A stretch of 25,858 nucleotides of DNA, from the NCBI GenBank assembly GCA_004802705.1, contig SGPL01000079.1:59185-85042 (forward strand), given 5' to 3'. The position numbers were made by a program, and so were the translations under genes. The notes under the pieces are model-generated. The model searched no databases. It was not told the origin of the DNA and saw only the letters and a program-made list of their open reading frames with translations. Below, piece by piece: positions 1 to 10,387 of the stretch. Numbering within the stretch: position 1 is the stretch's first letter; every line of letters begins with the position of its first letter. The stretch is from Bondarzewia mesenterica (taxonomy: Eukaryota; Basidiomycota; Agaricomycetes; Russulales; Bondarzewiaceae).

Positions 1-214
1 TNCNTGNNNCAACTNCAGGGCAACTNNNGCGGCANNTGTCGNGNGGCGTNNNCGNNNGNNNTCANNGNNCGAANNCNNANNTCAANGCGTACTTCNNNGC
101 GANTCNTANNNNAATCGNTNTNNANATCGNTNTNCAGATGCTCTCCATCCTATCTATTTTTTTCCCCCGTGCGAACGTCTTAGCACCCGTCGCGCACGCC
201 GCATTTAGCCAAAC
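1..214. other. Ambiguous, N-rich contig edge
   Basis: The first ~130 bases contain dozens of N interspersed with called bases, and no feature can be read there. Bases 131-214 are the pyrimidine-rich leader of the CoA-transferase gene that starts at 215. The ambiguity suggests low-quality sequence at the end of a contig. Confidence 0.8.
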
Positions 215-2039
215 ATGGGTTTACAATTGCTCTGTCGCAGTGCGCGGCGAAGCAAAGTATACAGCAGCGCATTTCAGCTTTCTTGCTCTCACGTGCGCAG
301 ATTGTATGGACCATGTTTTCTTTTCATCTCTGTAGTCCAAGCTGAGATATTGATCCACGCACAGAGCTACAACAGCGCCAGATACGCCAGGCAATCTCCC
401 ACTTACTGGAGTACGTGTCCTTGAACTAGGACAGCTCATTGCTGGTCCATTCGCAGGACAAATTCTCGGGTATACAGCTATGTCTCGCCCATTCTTCCGT
501 ATACTGCTAACTATTTCGAACATTTGTATAGACACTTCGGAGCAGAAGTAATAAAGGTTGAGCCACTATCGACAGGCGACCCGCTACGGGTGTGGCGCGA
601 ACTCGACGTAGATGGGACGAGTCCGTGGTTTCGTAGCTTGGGCAGGAACAAGAAAAGTGTTACAATCGATTTGCGGAAAGATGAAGGGCGTGCGTAAGTT
701 TTCGACCTCTCATCGACTGCTAATATGCAGTTCATAGAAGGCATACTAGACTTGTCAAAAAACTTGCGATTGAGTCGGACGTCGTCATCGAGAACTTCAA
801 ACCTGGCAGTAAGCCTTAATTTCATTGACTCTTTACCCGATGATCATTGAGCAATCTCATTCGCACATATAGCACTAGAGAAATGGGGTCTCGGCCCCGC
901 AGATCTTCGCCCTCATAATCCATCCCTTATTTTCACTCGGGTCTCAGGATATGGCCAAACAGGTCCTTGGTCAAAACGTCCAGGATATGCCTCCGTATGC
1001 GAGGCAGAATCTGGATTCCGTTATATCAATGGATTTGTGGATCCAAAGACAGGCGGCCTGGAAGGCCCGCCCGTGCGTCCAAATATCAGTCTTGGGGATT
1101 CTGTAGCGGGTTTGCATGCTGCTCTTGGAACGGTGCGTGATTCACGCGAGCAGCTTTCGTCATGTATTGAGCGCACTATGTGTCCCGATATCTGTAGGTG
1201 CTGGCACTATTGGCAAGACGCACGAAACAAGATCAAGGTCTAGCTGGAGGATCAACAGTCGACGTGAGCATCCTTGAAAGGTAATTCAATCCCTTCGAAA
1301 ATTGTACTTCAATACTCGAAGCCTGGATACTGATGTTTGAGTGCAGTATGCTCAACTTAATGGAAGGTATCATTCCAGAATATCATCGCAAAGGCAAAGT
1401 AAGTGGGGCCTTCATCCTTTTCTTTCACTTGATATCTTATCAATTCTGTTTTTTTAGGTTCGCGGTCCTTCCGGCCCCTCAATCACCGGCATCGTACCTA
1501 CGAATGCTTTCCCCTGTGTCCCCTCGCCCTCAACTCCCGACACACCGACCTACGTCATCATCGGAGCCAATGCCGACTCGATGTATGAACGTCTTATGTC
1601 CACTATTGGACGGACAGACCTCATTGGGACAGACTTCAAGCACAACAACCACCGTGTCGCCCGACAAGCGGAGATTGAGAGCGCCATTGCTGCTTGGACG
1701 AAGCAGAGAAGCGTAGAGGATGTTTTGGAAACGTTGGGTGCGATTGGGGTGCCTGTGGGACGTGTTGTCAGTGTGCGAGAGGTCGTTGAGGGAGAACAGA
1801 TTAAGGCGAGGGGAAGTATTGAGGATGTATGGGTGGGCAGGGGTAAAGAGTCGGGAGGTGGTGAAGGGTGGACGGTAAAGATGCCAATGATTGCGCCGAT
1901 TCTTGACGGTTGCGAAATCAAAACCAGGTGGGCAGGGCCGGATTTGGGGCAGCATAACGAGGAAATTTTGTTGGGTAAGCTTGGACTCTCGAAGGAGGAG
2001 ATGAAGACGCTGGTAGAGGACGGTGTCGTTGGTGCATGA
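215..2039 (+). CDS. Class III CoA-transferase (CaiB/BaiF family), probably mitochondrial
   Basis: Family members move CoA between carboxylic acids through an aspartyl-CoA intermediate; a likely relative is succinate-hydroxymethylglutarate CoA-transferase. Eight exons give one frame of 463 aa: 215-303, 365-469, 532-693, 750-808, 873-1132, 1198-1280, 1347-1398, 1458-2039. All introns are GT-AG. Residues 1-30 carry six basic and no acidic residues (CRSARRSK, then HVRRL), a typical mitochondrial presequence. The CaiB fold begins near residue 42 with VRVLELGQLIAGPFAGQILG, then HFGAEVIKVE, RNKKSVTIDL and VVIENFKPG. The catalytic aspartate is probably D214 in SLGDSVAGLHAALG. The C-terminal part has NHRVARQAEIE and GVPVGRV. 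Length and motif order are normal. The family is secure; the exact substrate is not determined. The ATG at 215 was chosen because it alone supplies the leader and joins in phase. Confidence 0.9.
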
Positions 2040-2177
2040 CGTGCACAGGAAGGCTTGACTTGACCATCAGCTGTAGAGGACTTCATGATTTCGAACTCGT
2101 AATTAGATGTTATACCGTGACGGCGACAGAGTATAAATTCTCATGTGGGACTACAACACACTGCTTTGGTGGACCGC

Positions 2178-2711
2178 ACTGGACAAAAATCCATATTTTA
2201 TATACATACAGCAAGATACATATCTATATAGCCAGATGTAGCAAGATATTGGAAGATATAGCAAGATATAGCAAGATATAGCAAGATAGTGCAAGATATT
2301 GCAAGATCGACGGCCCAATTTATTTGACACGATCTTCCGAGATCGAGCAATATCGAGCACGCTCGATTTAGCAAGATCGTGCTAGATCGCGCTGTATCTT
2401 GCTCAATCTCAATCCCACAACATCGATAATGATGGGAAAATAGCTGGATCGAGCTAGATCTCGCAAGATCTAGCTCTATCTTGCAATATCTAGCTAGATC
2501 GCGTGCGCTGCGTCGATCTTGCAATATCGAGCGCGATAGAGCAAGATATTGCAAGATCTAGCGAGGCCGAGATATTGCAATATCTTGCTCTATCTTGCTC
2601 TATCTACGACTATCTACATATATCTTGCAAGATATTGCTATTTATAGCAAGATCTAGCTATATAGTGCTAGATCTCGTATAAAAATTCATTTGCTATGAT
2701 TTTTGTCCAGT
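2178..2711. repeat. AT-rich 10-bp phased repeat element with terminal inverted repeats (foldback/MITE-like)
   Basis: The element is bounded by a perfect 14-bp inverted repeat, ACTGGACAAAAATC at 2178-2191 and its reverse complement at 2698-2711. The inside is a degenerate 10-bp unit. From 2211 to 2310 it reads mostly gcaagataNN, with copies starting at 2241, 2261, 2271, 2281, 2291 and 2301. From 2571 to 2680 the reverse complement (tatcttgcNN) runs in the same ten-base register, so the two arms mirror each other. The middle holds mixed gatc/gagc/tagc units in largely the same register. No coding capacity is credible: the ORFs inside are only periodic translations of the repeat. No clear target-site duplication was found. 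It could be a non-autonomous foldback transposon or a satellite captured by one. Confidence 0.75.
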
Positions 2712-2798
2712 AAAGACCTTCATACACTGCGAGTTACTCATCTCCTTCTGACTCGGGGGCCAGCTGCGCTCTAGTACCCTGACCGCTATTTCTAAATA

Positions 2799-3972
2799 TT
2801 ACAGCCACAGAAATCCTGTTGGACTCTGCACACTCTCATTACTTACTATTTCCCTTAAATCCTTCCCGTCCTCAACCTTTTCATATACCTTGACTCCACC
2901 GCCGTGAACACCTCCTGTGATGAGCCACTTGTTTCTCGAATTTAAACCCATCTGCATCCCCCGGACATGCCGAAGCCCGGTTCGTACTTCATTGATGAGT
3001 TTTGGTGCCTCATGGTCCGAAAGCGAAAATATCGCGATAGAATCGCCGAGTAGGGAAGGGTCGTTGCGGTTCGAAGCATACAGGAGTGGTTCTGCAGAGG
3101 CGGAGAGAAGAAGTTCGGCAGCAAGCATCTCCCCAAGAGGATTGGGCGGATTGGATATTGTACTTGTCGTCGAAAGAGTGGTTGGGGAGGCGGGGAGGGG
3201 AGGTAACCGGTGTGCTGCCAGTTTGCTGGTAAGTTCGCACAGTGTGTACAATATGCCGTCTGCGCAACAATCAGATTTTATCATAAGAATTTCAGGAGGG
3301 CTGTGGATAAAGACTCACGGTGGAACACGACATGTCTAGGTCCGCTACCCGGCTCATATTCTACGCACTCAACGGGCACCCACGCTCCTTTATCATTCTT
3401 CATAAGTCTCCAAGTTTTATCTGCACCCAGATCGGGTACCAATAGCTCTCCACGCTCGGGAATGAACACTACTTGGTGGGGGTGCGATGCTTCTTGCCGC
3501 TCTGCATTCAGGCCTGTCCCGCTCAGCTGCACCTGCATGCTCTCCGATTGCGAGAAAAAAGGAGAATGGGTGGTTATAGGTGCGCTGAGTATGGTTCCGG
3601 ACGAATACTGTGAGAAAGAAATCACTGCTGTTTCAAATGCCAATCACGTTTGGAAATGATGATGAGGCCTACATTTCCAACGAAAAGGGTGCCTTCAACA
3701 GCTAGCAGCGATGCGGGGTCCTTTCCACCACTGCTAAATTCACCAATAACCTTTCCTTGACCTTGCTCATCGTACTTCAACACCACCACACGCCCATCTG
3801 TCTGCTCAAGCCCCGCGAAAACAACAGAAGGGTCTTCTGGGTGCGGTGTGATCCACGATGGATGATGTCCGACTTCGACAGATGATATGAGTTCGAGTGA
3901 AGGAGTAGCAGGATCAAATGAAAGTGTGTATATCGAATTGGTGTACGATGCGACGAGAATACGGTGGGCCAT
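2799..3972 (-). CDS. Lactonase, seven-bladed beta-propeller family (6-phosphogluconolactonase / carboxymuconate cyclase type)
   Basis: Three exons join in phase: 3673-3972, 3319-3607 and 2799-3259, with introns of 65 and 59 nt, giving 349 aa with stop TAA. Family hallmarks are the start MAHRILVASYTNSIYTLSFD, a first blade with GHHPSWITPHPEDPSVVFA, then FVGNYSSGTI formed across the first splice, HPHQVVFIPERGELLVPDLG, and GPRHVVFHHGILYTLCEL formed across the second splice. The last blade has ASNRN, LINEVRTGLRHVRGMQMG and WLITGG. Enzymes of this fold act on lactones in the pentose phosphate route, or on carboxymuconate in aromatic catabolism by fungi. Substrate cannot be told from sequence. No signal peptide is visible, so it is probably cytosolic. 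Length matches the family (about 340-390 aa). It is convergent with the CoA-transferase, with the repeat element between their 3' ends. Confidence 0.9.
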
Positions 3973-5579
3973 TGCGTAGTCTGGAGCCTAGGACAGCTTT
4001 TGAGCACCTTCAAATGAGTTGGGAGATCGTGACAGTCCAAGAGGCGCTGAAGAGCGCACTTAAGAGATTGGCACCACAGTCAAGTTGCGCGATCCGCCGG
4101 CGGCTGACGAGGCTTATCGACGGAAATAACATCGACCAGCAACGATTATGGTCTTAAGTACGCAATTCAACAGGCCGAAAAACCTCCGAAGCGTTCAACG
4201 ACATGAGCAGCCATGTCGAGAGCGTATTAACAACAAAGACTGCAGGCACCGGGCGTCGGTCAATAACGGCAACTAGAGGTCAACGAAATCACTCACACCG
4301 CGGCCCTCTTCGCTCAAAGGCAGTCGAAGGCCTTATCGGGTCCCGTAGTTACCGAGATTTCCCCTTGCGCACGCATAGAATCTCTGCCTGTGGTTTGGAG
4401 GTTCGTCCCTGCGAGCCATGACAGGGAGAAGTTCAAGAAAGAATATATTTATTCGCGTATCTATCTCGCCTGTCCTTCGCACAAGTTCGCAGCTGAAGCT
4501 GAAGAGTCATGTTTGGAAGGGTCCGAGCTTTCGCCGATTGAGCTCGAGCTGCGCAAGCAGGAGTGGTGGATTAGATCAGGGCTGAACGAGAGAGGGTACG
4601 TTAGTGGTACATTAGTAGAAGGCATACAGAAGCATACAGCAAACGACGAAACCACCTCGGTCAGGTCAAGAGGCGTGTGAGAACGTCCACTAGATGTATC
4701 GGTGAAGTCCTTTCTTGAGAGGAAGATAACTAACGGCGGTAATGACAACAGGTACACGAAGGGAACCTTAATGGCCCCACAAACAATATCGTAGATGGTA
4801 GCCTAGAATCTCCCTAGTCCCGAAAGCTTGAAGTCACGGCGGGGTTTTCACCATCATCTCTTGACAGAATGAGCCTATAAAGCGAAAAATACTAGCTAGC
4901 AAGATAATAGATATCGGTAAATTAACATGTCAGATTTCAAACATCCATGCGAGAAAAGCTGGTAAATGAAGAAGAAATGTTGGTAATATGAGCAGACAGG
5001 TCAAATCGACAATAGGACAAGGGAATCTCTCGTGGCCCCGTATGAGTTATGCTGCCGGACTTTGTGTTCAATTTGAGCGATAGCTGAGTGCAAAGTACGC
5101 CAGTGCCTGAATTCCATTAGAGGATGAGAAAATACGGGCCACAGCCACAGCCGTGCAAGTGATTTTCTTGGAGAAAAATAACTCTCTTATGAGCAAAGAA
5201 AACAGGCGGCAAGCCTGAGCGAGAGCTTTGAAGACCTTGCGGGACGCAGAGACACTGACTGGCACGTGATGAATAGAAGGATTAATCATCAAGAAAACTG
5301 ATAGAGAACAGTTAATAGTTGAACAACAATAAGAGTACAACAAGGAGCAGACATAAATAGACAAACTAGATCAGGGAGAGCAACGGATTCGGTCCATATG
5401 CGTGCAAGTCTACAGTAGTATCATATCATGTCAGAGTTGTTGGTCAGTAACATCCACACCGTGAGATGTACGGTCGTAACGCCATTCTGAATGTAAGGAA
5501 CATGCGTCAGAAATCGATCAGACAAAGATGCCTGGGGCGATAGGAGCGCACAAGTAGATAATTCGGCTCCCGCTCGAAC
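3973..5579. other. Gene-poor interval, no supported gene
   Basis: About 1.6 kb between the divergent start of the lactonase gene and the 3' end of the PPxY/CaaX gene. The longest open frames are 4390-4680 (+, 96 aa) and 5068-5364 (-, 98 aa). Neither has a recognisable motif or convincing splice partners. The stretch ELELRKQEWWIRSGLNERG in the first is mildly protein-like and might be an exon of a small unrecognised gene or a decayed copy. Promoter elements of the lactonase gene should lie just above 3973, but no clear TATA box was seen. Confidence 0.45.
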
Positions 5580-7013
5580 TCAGCAAATAACACAATCAGA
5601 GTCTGGCTTGCGAAGCTGCACTTGCAGCGTCGCGTTCAAAGTGCCCAGTGAATCTATGTACGGGGATCCTCTGTAAGACATAATCAGCTCCGGAGCAACG
5701 CAGGTTGAAGACATTGCGCGACGCACTCATATTGAAGGTTAGCCCCCATCGTACTATCCTCAAGTGGCACGACTATCTCATGTGGCCCACCCAAAGGCTT
5801 CGGAACGAGCTCCTTTGAGCCTGATTTGATTCTCAGATTGATTGTTGGCTTAGGTTTCTGGGACCTTGTCGACATTCGGGGGGATGGGTCCCGTGAGGGA
5901 TGTTGCGGAGGAGGCAATAGTCCTGATAATCTGAATGGTGGAAGGGACAGACGAGAGGGTGTGGATGGAAATGGCGAAGAACTAGAATCGTTTGAGACGG
6001 AGGTAGTCTGCGGACGAGAGGGTTCTGCGACGATGAGGCGGGAGTCGATCCAGGTCGGTGGGCTGTGCTCAAGGAGAGTGAGGCTTATCAGCCACGAACC
6101 AGGCCGGTACCCATGAGCACCGTTGGGTGAGATAAAGAATGACAAACACCAAAGGCGCCCTGCACATGGACAGCCTGAGTTCGTCTTTGCATCAAAATAA
6201 AAGTCACAAACTGTACCTTTGGCAATGAATTCCGCCTCCACTCTCTTGGAAACCCTCATTCTTAACTGAAAGTGAACGAGCTCAAATTTCGCAATGAACG
6301 CGCTCGCATCTCCTGGAACTTCCTCGATGGCGACAAGGTCGCCGGAATCCTCAAGCAACATCTCGTCTGTCCCTGTCAATTGCGAAAACTCTTTGACGTG
6401 TTGTTTGATGTGCTGAAATAGCCAATGGTCCGAGTGATGCAGGCATCCCAGACGAACTTCAGATATCGTCGCAGGAGTGATGGGAGATGACGCAGTGAGA
6501 AGCGCCATGACGAGCGCATCAGACTCGGTATCTAGGCGAGTATTTTGTCGATCCGCCTTCGCTGGTACCGTAGGTCGCTTTACGATTGCCCAGTAAACAG
6601 GCATATGACCTTCGATGAATGGCTCCTGGAGGATTTGCGACAAGCTGAGCCTGTGCGCGGAGCATGCTTCCACACAGCTATCGAGAACGGACGCAAATTC
6701 TGCAGTAGGGCATTGCTTGACAAGATCGCGCAGTAGAACCTGTGTCGTCGCGCGAATCTGCTTGGCCGTCTTTGACATTCCAAAAGAAAAACCATCTGGA
6801 CTTCGCCTTGTATGGTTTTCCTTGTTTCTTGGATAATGTGGAGAAGAGTGCAGCTGTCGCTGTGGGAGAGGAGATGGTGGGGTACGCAGCCTTTGGACCT
6901 GAGGAATATGACGTGCTGGCATGACCTTGGAGTGCGTATGCATATGATGGTGGTGCCTCGGCGGGGGTGAGGTCGTCGGGAAGTGGATTGTTGTCTGTTT
7001 TGTCGACAATCAT
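5580..7013 (-). CDS. Agaricomycete orphan protein with N-terminal PPxY motif and C-terminal CaaX-like CVIC
   Basis: The frame starts at 7013 (MIVDKTDNNPLPDDLTPAEA), followed at once by PPSY, a PPxY motif of the type bound by WW domains. It must lose one base within the A-runs at 6782-6791 to continue from RWFFF into GMSKTAKQIRATTQVLLRDL. Introns at 6160-6216 and 5671-5726 are then removed. The last exon, 5580-5670, encodes EGSPYIDSL...KPDSDCVIC and ends at TGA. Dropping exactly one base gives 439 aa in perfect phase. Middle features are an ankyrin-like EGHMPVYWAIVKRP, a beta-rich FELVHFQLRMRVS...GRLWCLSFFIS and PPTWIDSRLI. A Pro/Ser-rich linker is followed by RIKSGSKELVP. The terminal Cys-Val-Ile-Cys fits a CaaX prenylation signal. 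The family resembles unannotated basidiomycete proteins I recall; function is unknown. The first intron is a multiple of three with no stop, so a naive ORF hides it. Confidence 0.75.
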
Positions 7014-7472
7014 TGTAGACTGGACTCAGGAGGGTGTTCTGACTCGATGTTCATTGAGCTATATATGTAGCGCAAAATACGTACCTCTCTCACGAAGGGA
7101 CTGGAATTGCGGCCTTTTGATGAAGGATGTTGCACAGCACGTCTAGTTAGGCGCTATGCTTGTGCAGGCGTACCCACTTATGCAGCCTGTATGAGTACAC
7201 CTTTCTCCCCAGTGACTTTGTTGTGCAAAGACGAGCAAGCCATTGTACGCACCTTGATACCTGGCCGTTATTCCACCAAATATAGGAGCCTCCTTTCGAG
7301 AAAGTTGGGAGTTTAGGCCGTGCACATAAGTTGAGCGCACTGCCCGGGCGCGCAACAATCGAATTGGCAGACCCCAAAAAGGTGACGTACTTACTGAATG
7401 TGACTTGTCTTCGTGACCAAGTGTGACGTTTGATTTAGAGACCTTCCGCATGTGATCTAAGTCTTGAAAAAA
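7014..7472. other. Divergent intergenic region
   Basis: 460 bases separate the start of the PPxY/CaaX gene (-) from the start of RPC40 (+), so it presumably carries both promoters. Open frames on both strands (7107-7316 and 7143-7517) overlap each other, have no family resemblance, and are not supported as genes. No canonical TATA box stands out. Confidence 0.5.
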
Positions 7473-8893
7473 ATGGCTCACGCATCGACTTCGTCCCAAT
7501 ACGACCCGCGACGGCATGTAGGAGTAAATGCGGAACGTGTTACCAACGTATCAAGTACAGAATTTCCTGGACACTACCCCGGCGAGGACCATTCATGGGA
7601 TTTGGCCAAGTTCAAGCAAGTGCGTAGCTAAGATTTACGGGATCAAGCTTCCACTCATCGCTGAAATGTGTGGGATGAAGTAGAGGCTGAAGGTGAAGGT
7701 GCAAAGCCTTTCCAATCGGTCAATTGAGTTTGACCTTGTGGGGGTGGACGCGTCGATCGCGAATGCCCTGCGACGAATTTTGATAGCAGAGGTTGGTCTT
7801 AGCTCATTTTTCATTGCATGCGAGCTTAGAGCGGTTTACCTACACAGGTCCCAACAATAGCGGTTGAGTATGTGTATGCCTGGAACAATACTTCTGTCAT
7901 GGTCGACGAGGTGCTCGCCCAACGACTAGGCATGATTCCATTAAATGTTGACCCAGACCTCATGCAGATGAAAGATGGTTCGTTTCTCATCACTCTGTCC
8001 TCTGATTTTTCTCTCACATTTTGATCCTTTCCACTTCACCTTATCTATGTTTATCTGGATGTTTCACTCTGCCACCACCAGGCTCAAGTGACCAGGCGAC
8101 TGACCGCAACACGATTGTCTTTAAACTGAACGTCGCATGCGAGCGGAACAAGTCAGCACCAAAAGGCGCAACTGAAGCGTCACAATTGTACATCAACTCT
8201 GAAGTTCTCTCGGGGCACCTGCAATGGGTACCTCAGGGCGATCAAGCGAGCGTGTTCGATGTGCTGCCCGGACCAACGAATCCTAATATCGTCCTCGTGA
8301 AGCTCCGCCCTGGACAGGAAATAGACATGGAGATGCATGCAATTAAAGGTGTTGGGAAGGACCATGCAAAATTTAGTGCCGTCGGTGTGTCTCCTCCTGC
8401 ATACATTGTGCGATTCAACGGTTGATGTCCGCGTTCAGCGACGGCAAGCTACCGCCTCCTTCCGCACATTATTCTCAACCCCTACAAGCCCGTCCCACCG
8501 CAGTACGCGGAAAAGTTCCAAAAATGCTTCTCTCCAGACGTCATCAATGTAGACCCCGTGACGAAAGCCGTAAGCGTCGATGAGCACGGCGCCAGAAAAG
8601 AGAGCATGAGCCGCGAGGTCTTGCGGCACCCAGAATTTGAGGGATGTGTGCAGCTCGCCCGGGTGCGCGACCATTTCATCTGTGAGTTCTCACCAATTTC
8701 AAAACGTCAAGTCCGTACTGAATAATACATTGAACCAGTCAATATTGAGTCGGAAGGCCCGTATGCGCCTGAACGACTCTTCCTAGAATCTGCCAAAGTG
8801 ATGCGTCAGAAGATCTCGGCCTTGAAGAGGGCGGCGTATGCCTTGCTTGTGACAGATCCGGGAGATGGCGACGTTCAGATGCGGGATGCTTAG
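7473..8893 (+). CDS. RPC40: RNA polymerases I and III shared subunit AC40 (RPC40 / POLR1C)
   Basis: This is the alpha-like subunit that pairs with AC19 to seed assembly of RNA polymerases I and III in the nucleus. Six exons give 361 aa: 7473-7619, 7684-7791, 7848-7977, 8082-8384, 8439-8681, 8739-8893. Motifs in order are [10 protein letters not shown] near residue 45, then [20 protein letters not shown] (alpha dimerisation motif). Next come [36 protein letters not shown], the insert domain with [19 protein letters not shown], and [18 protein letters not shown]. The C-terminal helix has [20 protein letters not shown]. Length is close to yeast RPC40 (335) and human POLR1C (346). The ATG at 7473 follows an A-run and begins [11 protein letters not shown], with no upstream in-frame alternative. 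A pol I/III subunit lies next to a pol III tRNA gene, which is probably coincidence. Confidence 0.95.
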
Positions 8894-9082
8894 GATTATT
8901 TATACTTGTGCGGTGTCCTTCTCCATTTAGGCCATAATGTGTAACGCGCTTGTTACAAGACACTACGTATTATCCTGCGTGGAATGCAGGAATTTGACTT
9001 GGTCTTCTCGAGGCAGACAAGTCATTGTTCAATCTTGAATAGCGAACTCCATGCTCAAAGGATAGGCCTAGCATCATGGATG

Positions 9083-9088
9083 AAAAAA
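9083..9088 (-). terminator. RNA polymerase III terminator (T6) of tRNA-Ala
   Basis: On the minus strand, six consecutive T residues lie 24 bases beyond the tRNA 3' end, with no earlier T run. This is the standard pol III stop signal. Confidence 0.75.
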
Positions 9089-9112
9089 TTGATTCACTTT
9101 AGCAGTTCCAAT

Positions 9113-9196
9113 GGACATATCCGGAATTGAACCGGACACCTCTCGCATCCCAATAAATGCTAAGCGAGCGTGATAAACCAACTACACCATATGCCC
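9113..9196 (-). tRNA. tRNA-Ala(AGC): tRNA-Ala (anticodon AGC) with a 10-nt intron
   Basis: Read on the minus strand, the acceptor stem GGGCATA pairs with TATGTCC (one G-T pair). The A box is TGGTGTAGTTGG and the B box GGTTCAATTCC. The anticodon stem CTCGC/GCGAG encloses TTAGCA, a 10-nt insert (9148-9157) and a final T. Removing the insert leaves a normal seven-base loop with anticodon AGC at 9159-9161. The T stem TCCGG/CCGGA is perfect. The intron sits one base 3' of the anticodon, the canonical position for nuclear tRNA introns. CCA is not encoded, as expected for a eukaryote. Confidence 0.95.
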
Positions 9197-9642
9197 ATAT
9201 AAGAACATTCTAATGTGATATCATCTAGTGTGCATATGCCGCTTTTCGCAACCCATCCATCTACGACCTCCATTTTACCGTGAAAACGTGGATGAGTTGG
9301 CTGAATGCGCTATAAAGTTAGTTCAGGTAGATAACCTCGTCAGCTCGTCGTAAGCAGATGAAGGAAGAGAATAAAGTGCCAGTAAGTCTGGATATCAACC
9401 CAATCTTAAGGTTAGGTTCTCCACTACATCAGCAATGTTTCTCCCAGCTTGTCGTCTTTCTTGGACACACACAAGACACACAAGTACTTAGCGCTTGGCT
9501 CCACGGCTAGACACCATCGCAATCCGAATTTGCTATGAATCTCGCCTCATCGCGACCCCTCCGATGACGTAGCCCATATCCTTCTAACGCCCACTCAAAT
9601 ACCCTGAGCACTATAAGTAAGGCGACCATTCACTGCCTTTGC
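9197..9642. other. Intergenic region holding the NTF2-like gene promoter
   Basis: About 445 bases between the tRNA 5' end and the next gene contain no credible coding sequence. A TATA-like TATAAG lies at 9612-9617, 26-31 bases before the first ATG of the downstream gene. Confidence 0.5.
9612..9617 (+). promoter_or_regulatory. Possible TATA element
   Basis: TATAAG sits 26 bases before the ATG at 9643. If used, transcription would begin almost at that ATG, and the in-frame ATG at 9733 would become the more natural start. Confidence 0.35.
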
Positions 9643-10387
9643 ATGTCTCTCAGACTCAGTCTAACATCTGTTGTCAGATTCTATCGGTCGTGCAGCGCCA
9701 CTAATACTGTCAAATCTGCTCGTCTACTCTCCATGTCTTCTCCAACGTCTGCACCCCTGACTGAATGGGCCCAATCGCGGCTCAAAGCTATCTACAGCGC
9801 TCCCGATGAAGTTTCCCTTAATTCAGCGGTCGACTCTTTCTTCTCCCCAAATATCATCATGATGAGCAACGACAAGAAGGTGACGAGAGATGAAGCGAGG
9901 GAGGAGATCGCGCAGCAGTTGAGGGTTGCGCAGAGGGCGGATGTCAACTATGAGAGTATGAACGAAATGTCCTCCGGTAAGGGTGAAGGATTAATCAGCG
10001 AACAGGCCAGTGCCATTGGAGATTTCCCTCGACATTAATAAAAATTGAAATCATAATTTGCACCAGGCTGGTATCGTGGGCGGTTTCTTCGTCGTTACTC
10101 GGTCCTTCAAAATCCGTGTGCGTGCAGGGCCCATGCAGCAACTCACCTACGTTGCATTCAATGGCCGGTACGTTTCCCCTTTTTCAGATCTGGTTTTTTG
10201 CGCCGTCTGTTTCGCCGTTACGTACGCTAACTCTATTCAAAGCATCGAACAAGACCCCTCTGTCGAGGCCGATGAGCACGGTGACCGTCGACGCATGGTA
10301 TCTTTTTACCAAACGACAGTCAGCAAAGCCGCACCCATTCATTTTCAACATGTGAATGTCCAGCATGCCGGTGCGAAAACAGAGTGA
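9643..10387 (+). CDS. NTF2-like fold small protein (tentative)
   Basis: Three exons are visible: 9643-9976, 10067-10167 and 10243-10387, with introns 9977-10066 (GTAAGG...CCAG) and 10168-10242 (GTACG...AAAG). The parts encode an N-terminal stretch with basic residues and no acid (SLRLSLTSVVRFYRSCS), then TEWAQSRLKAIYSAPDEVSL, AVDSFFSPNIIMMSNDKKVT and RDEAREEIAQQL. These are followed by AGIVGGFFVVTRSFKIRVRA and RRMVSFYQTTVSKAAPIHF. The helix-helix then beta-sheet order, with a phenylalanine-rich strand pair, suggests an NTF2-like domain. The phases conflict by one base at the first splice: the spliced length is 580 nt, and 192 aa results if one G at either side is dropped. The leader to residue 30 could be mitochondrial, or translation may begin at the ATG at 9733 (MSSPTSAPL). 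Function unknown. Confidence 0.6.

Noticed and set aside
2211..2310. CRISPR-like array
   Set aside because: Units are 10 bp, contiguous and degenerate, without spacers, in a eukaryotic nuclear sequence.
2151..2554. Minus-strand ORFs rich in Ile, Leu, Tyr, Ser and Cys, looking like membrane peptides
   Set aside because: They are translations of the 10-bp repeat; the periodic composition follows the DNA repeat and there is no start context or family match.
2172..2718. Target-site duplication GACC flanking the 14-bp inverted repeats
   Set aside because: GACC occurs on both sides but at different distances (2 and 3 bases) from the repeats, so chance is more likely.
4390..4680. 96-codon plus-strand ORF
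   Set aside because: Part of it is protein-like, but no motif, splice partner or family resemblance was found, so it is mentioned only under the gene-poor interval.
5068..5364. 98-codon minus-strand ORF with a hydrophobic start
   Set aside because: Cys/Ser/Leu-rich random-looking composition and no recognisable features.
6787..7009. Alternative Pro/His-rich N-terminus of the PPxY gene (MSTKQTTIHFPTTSPPPRHH)
   Set aside because: It is the +1 shadow of a frame with natural composition and PPSY; the single-base insertion explains why it appears fused to the real protein.
7107..7517. Overlapping ORFs on both strands upstream of RPC40
   Set aside because: Mutually overlapping, no family resemblance; more likely promoter sequence for two divergent genes.
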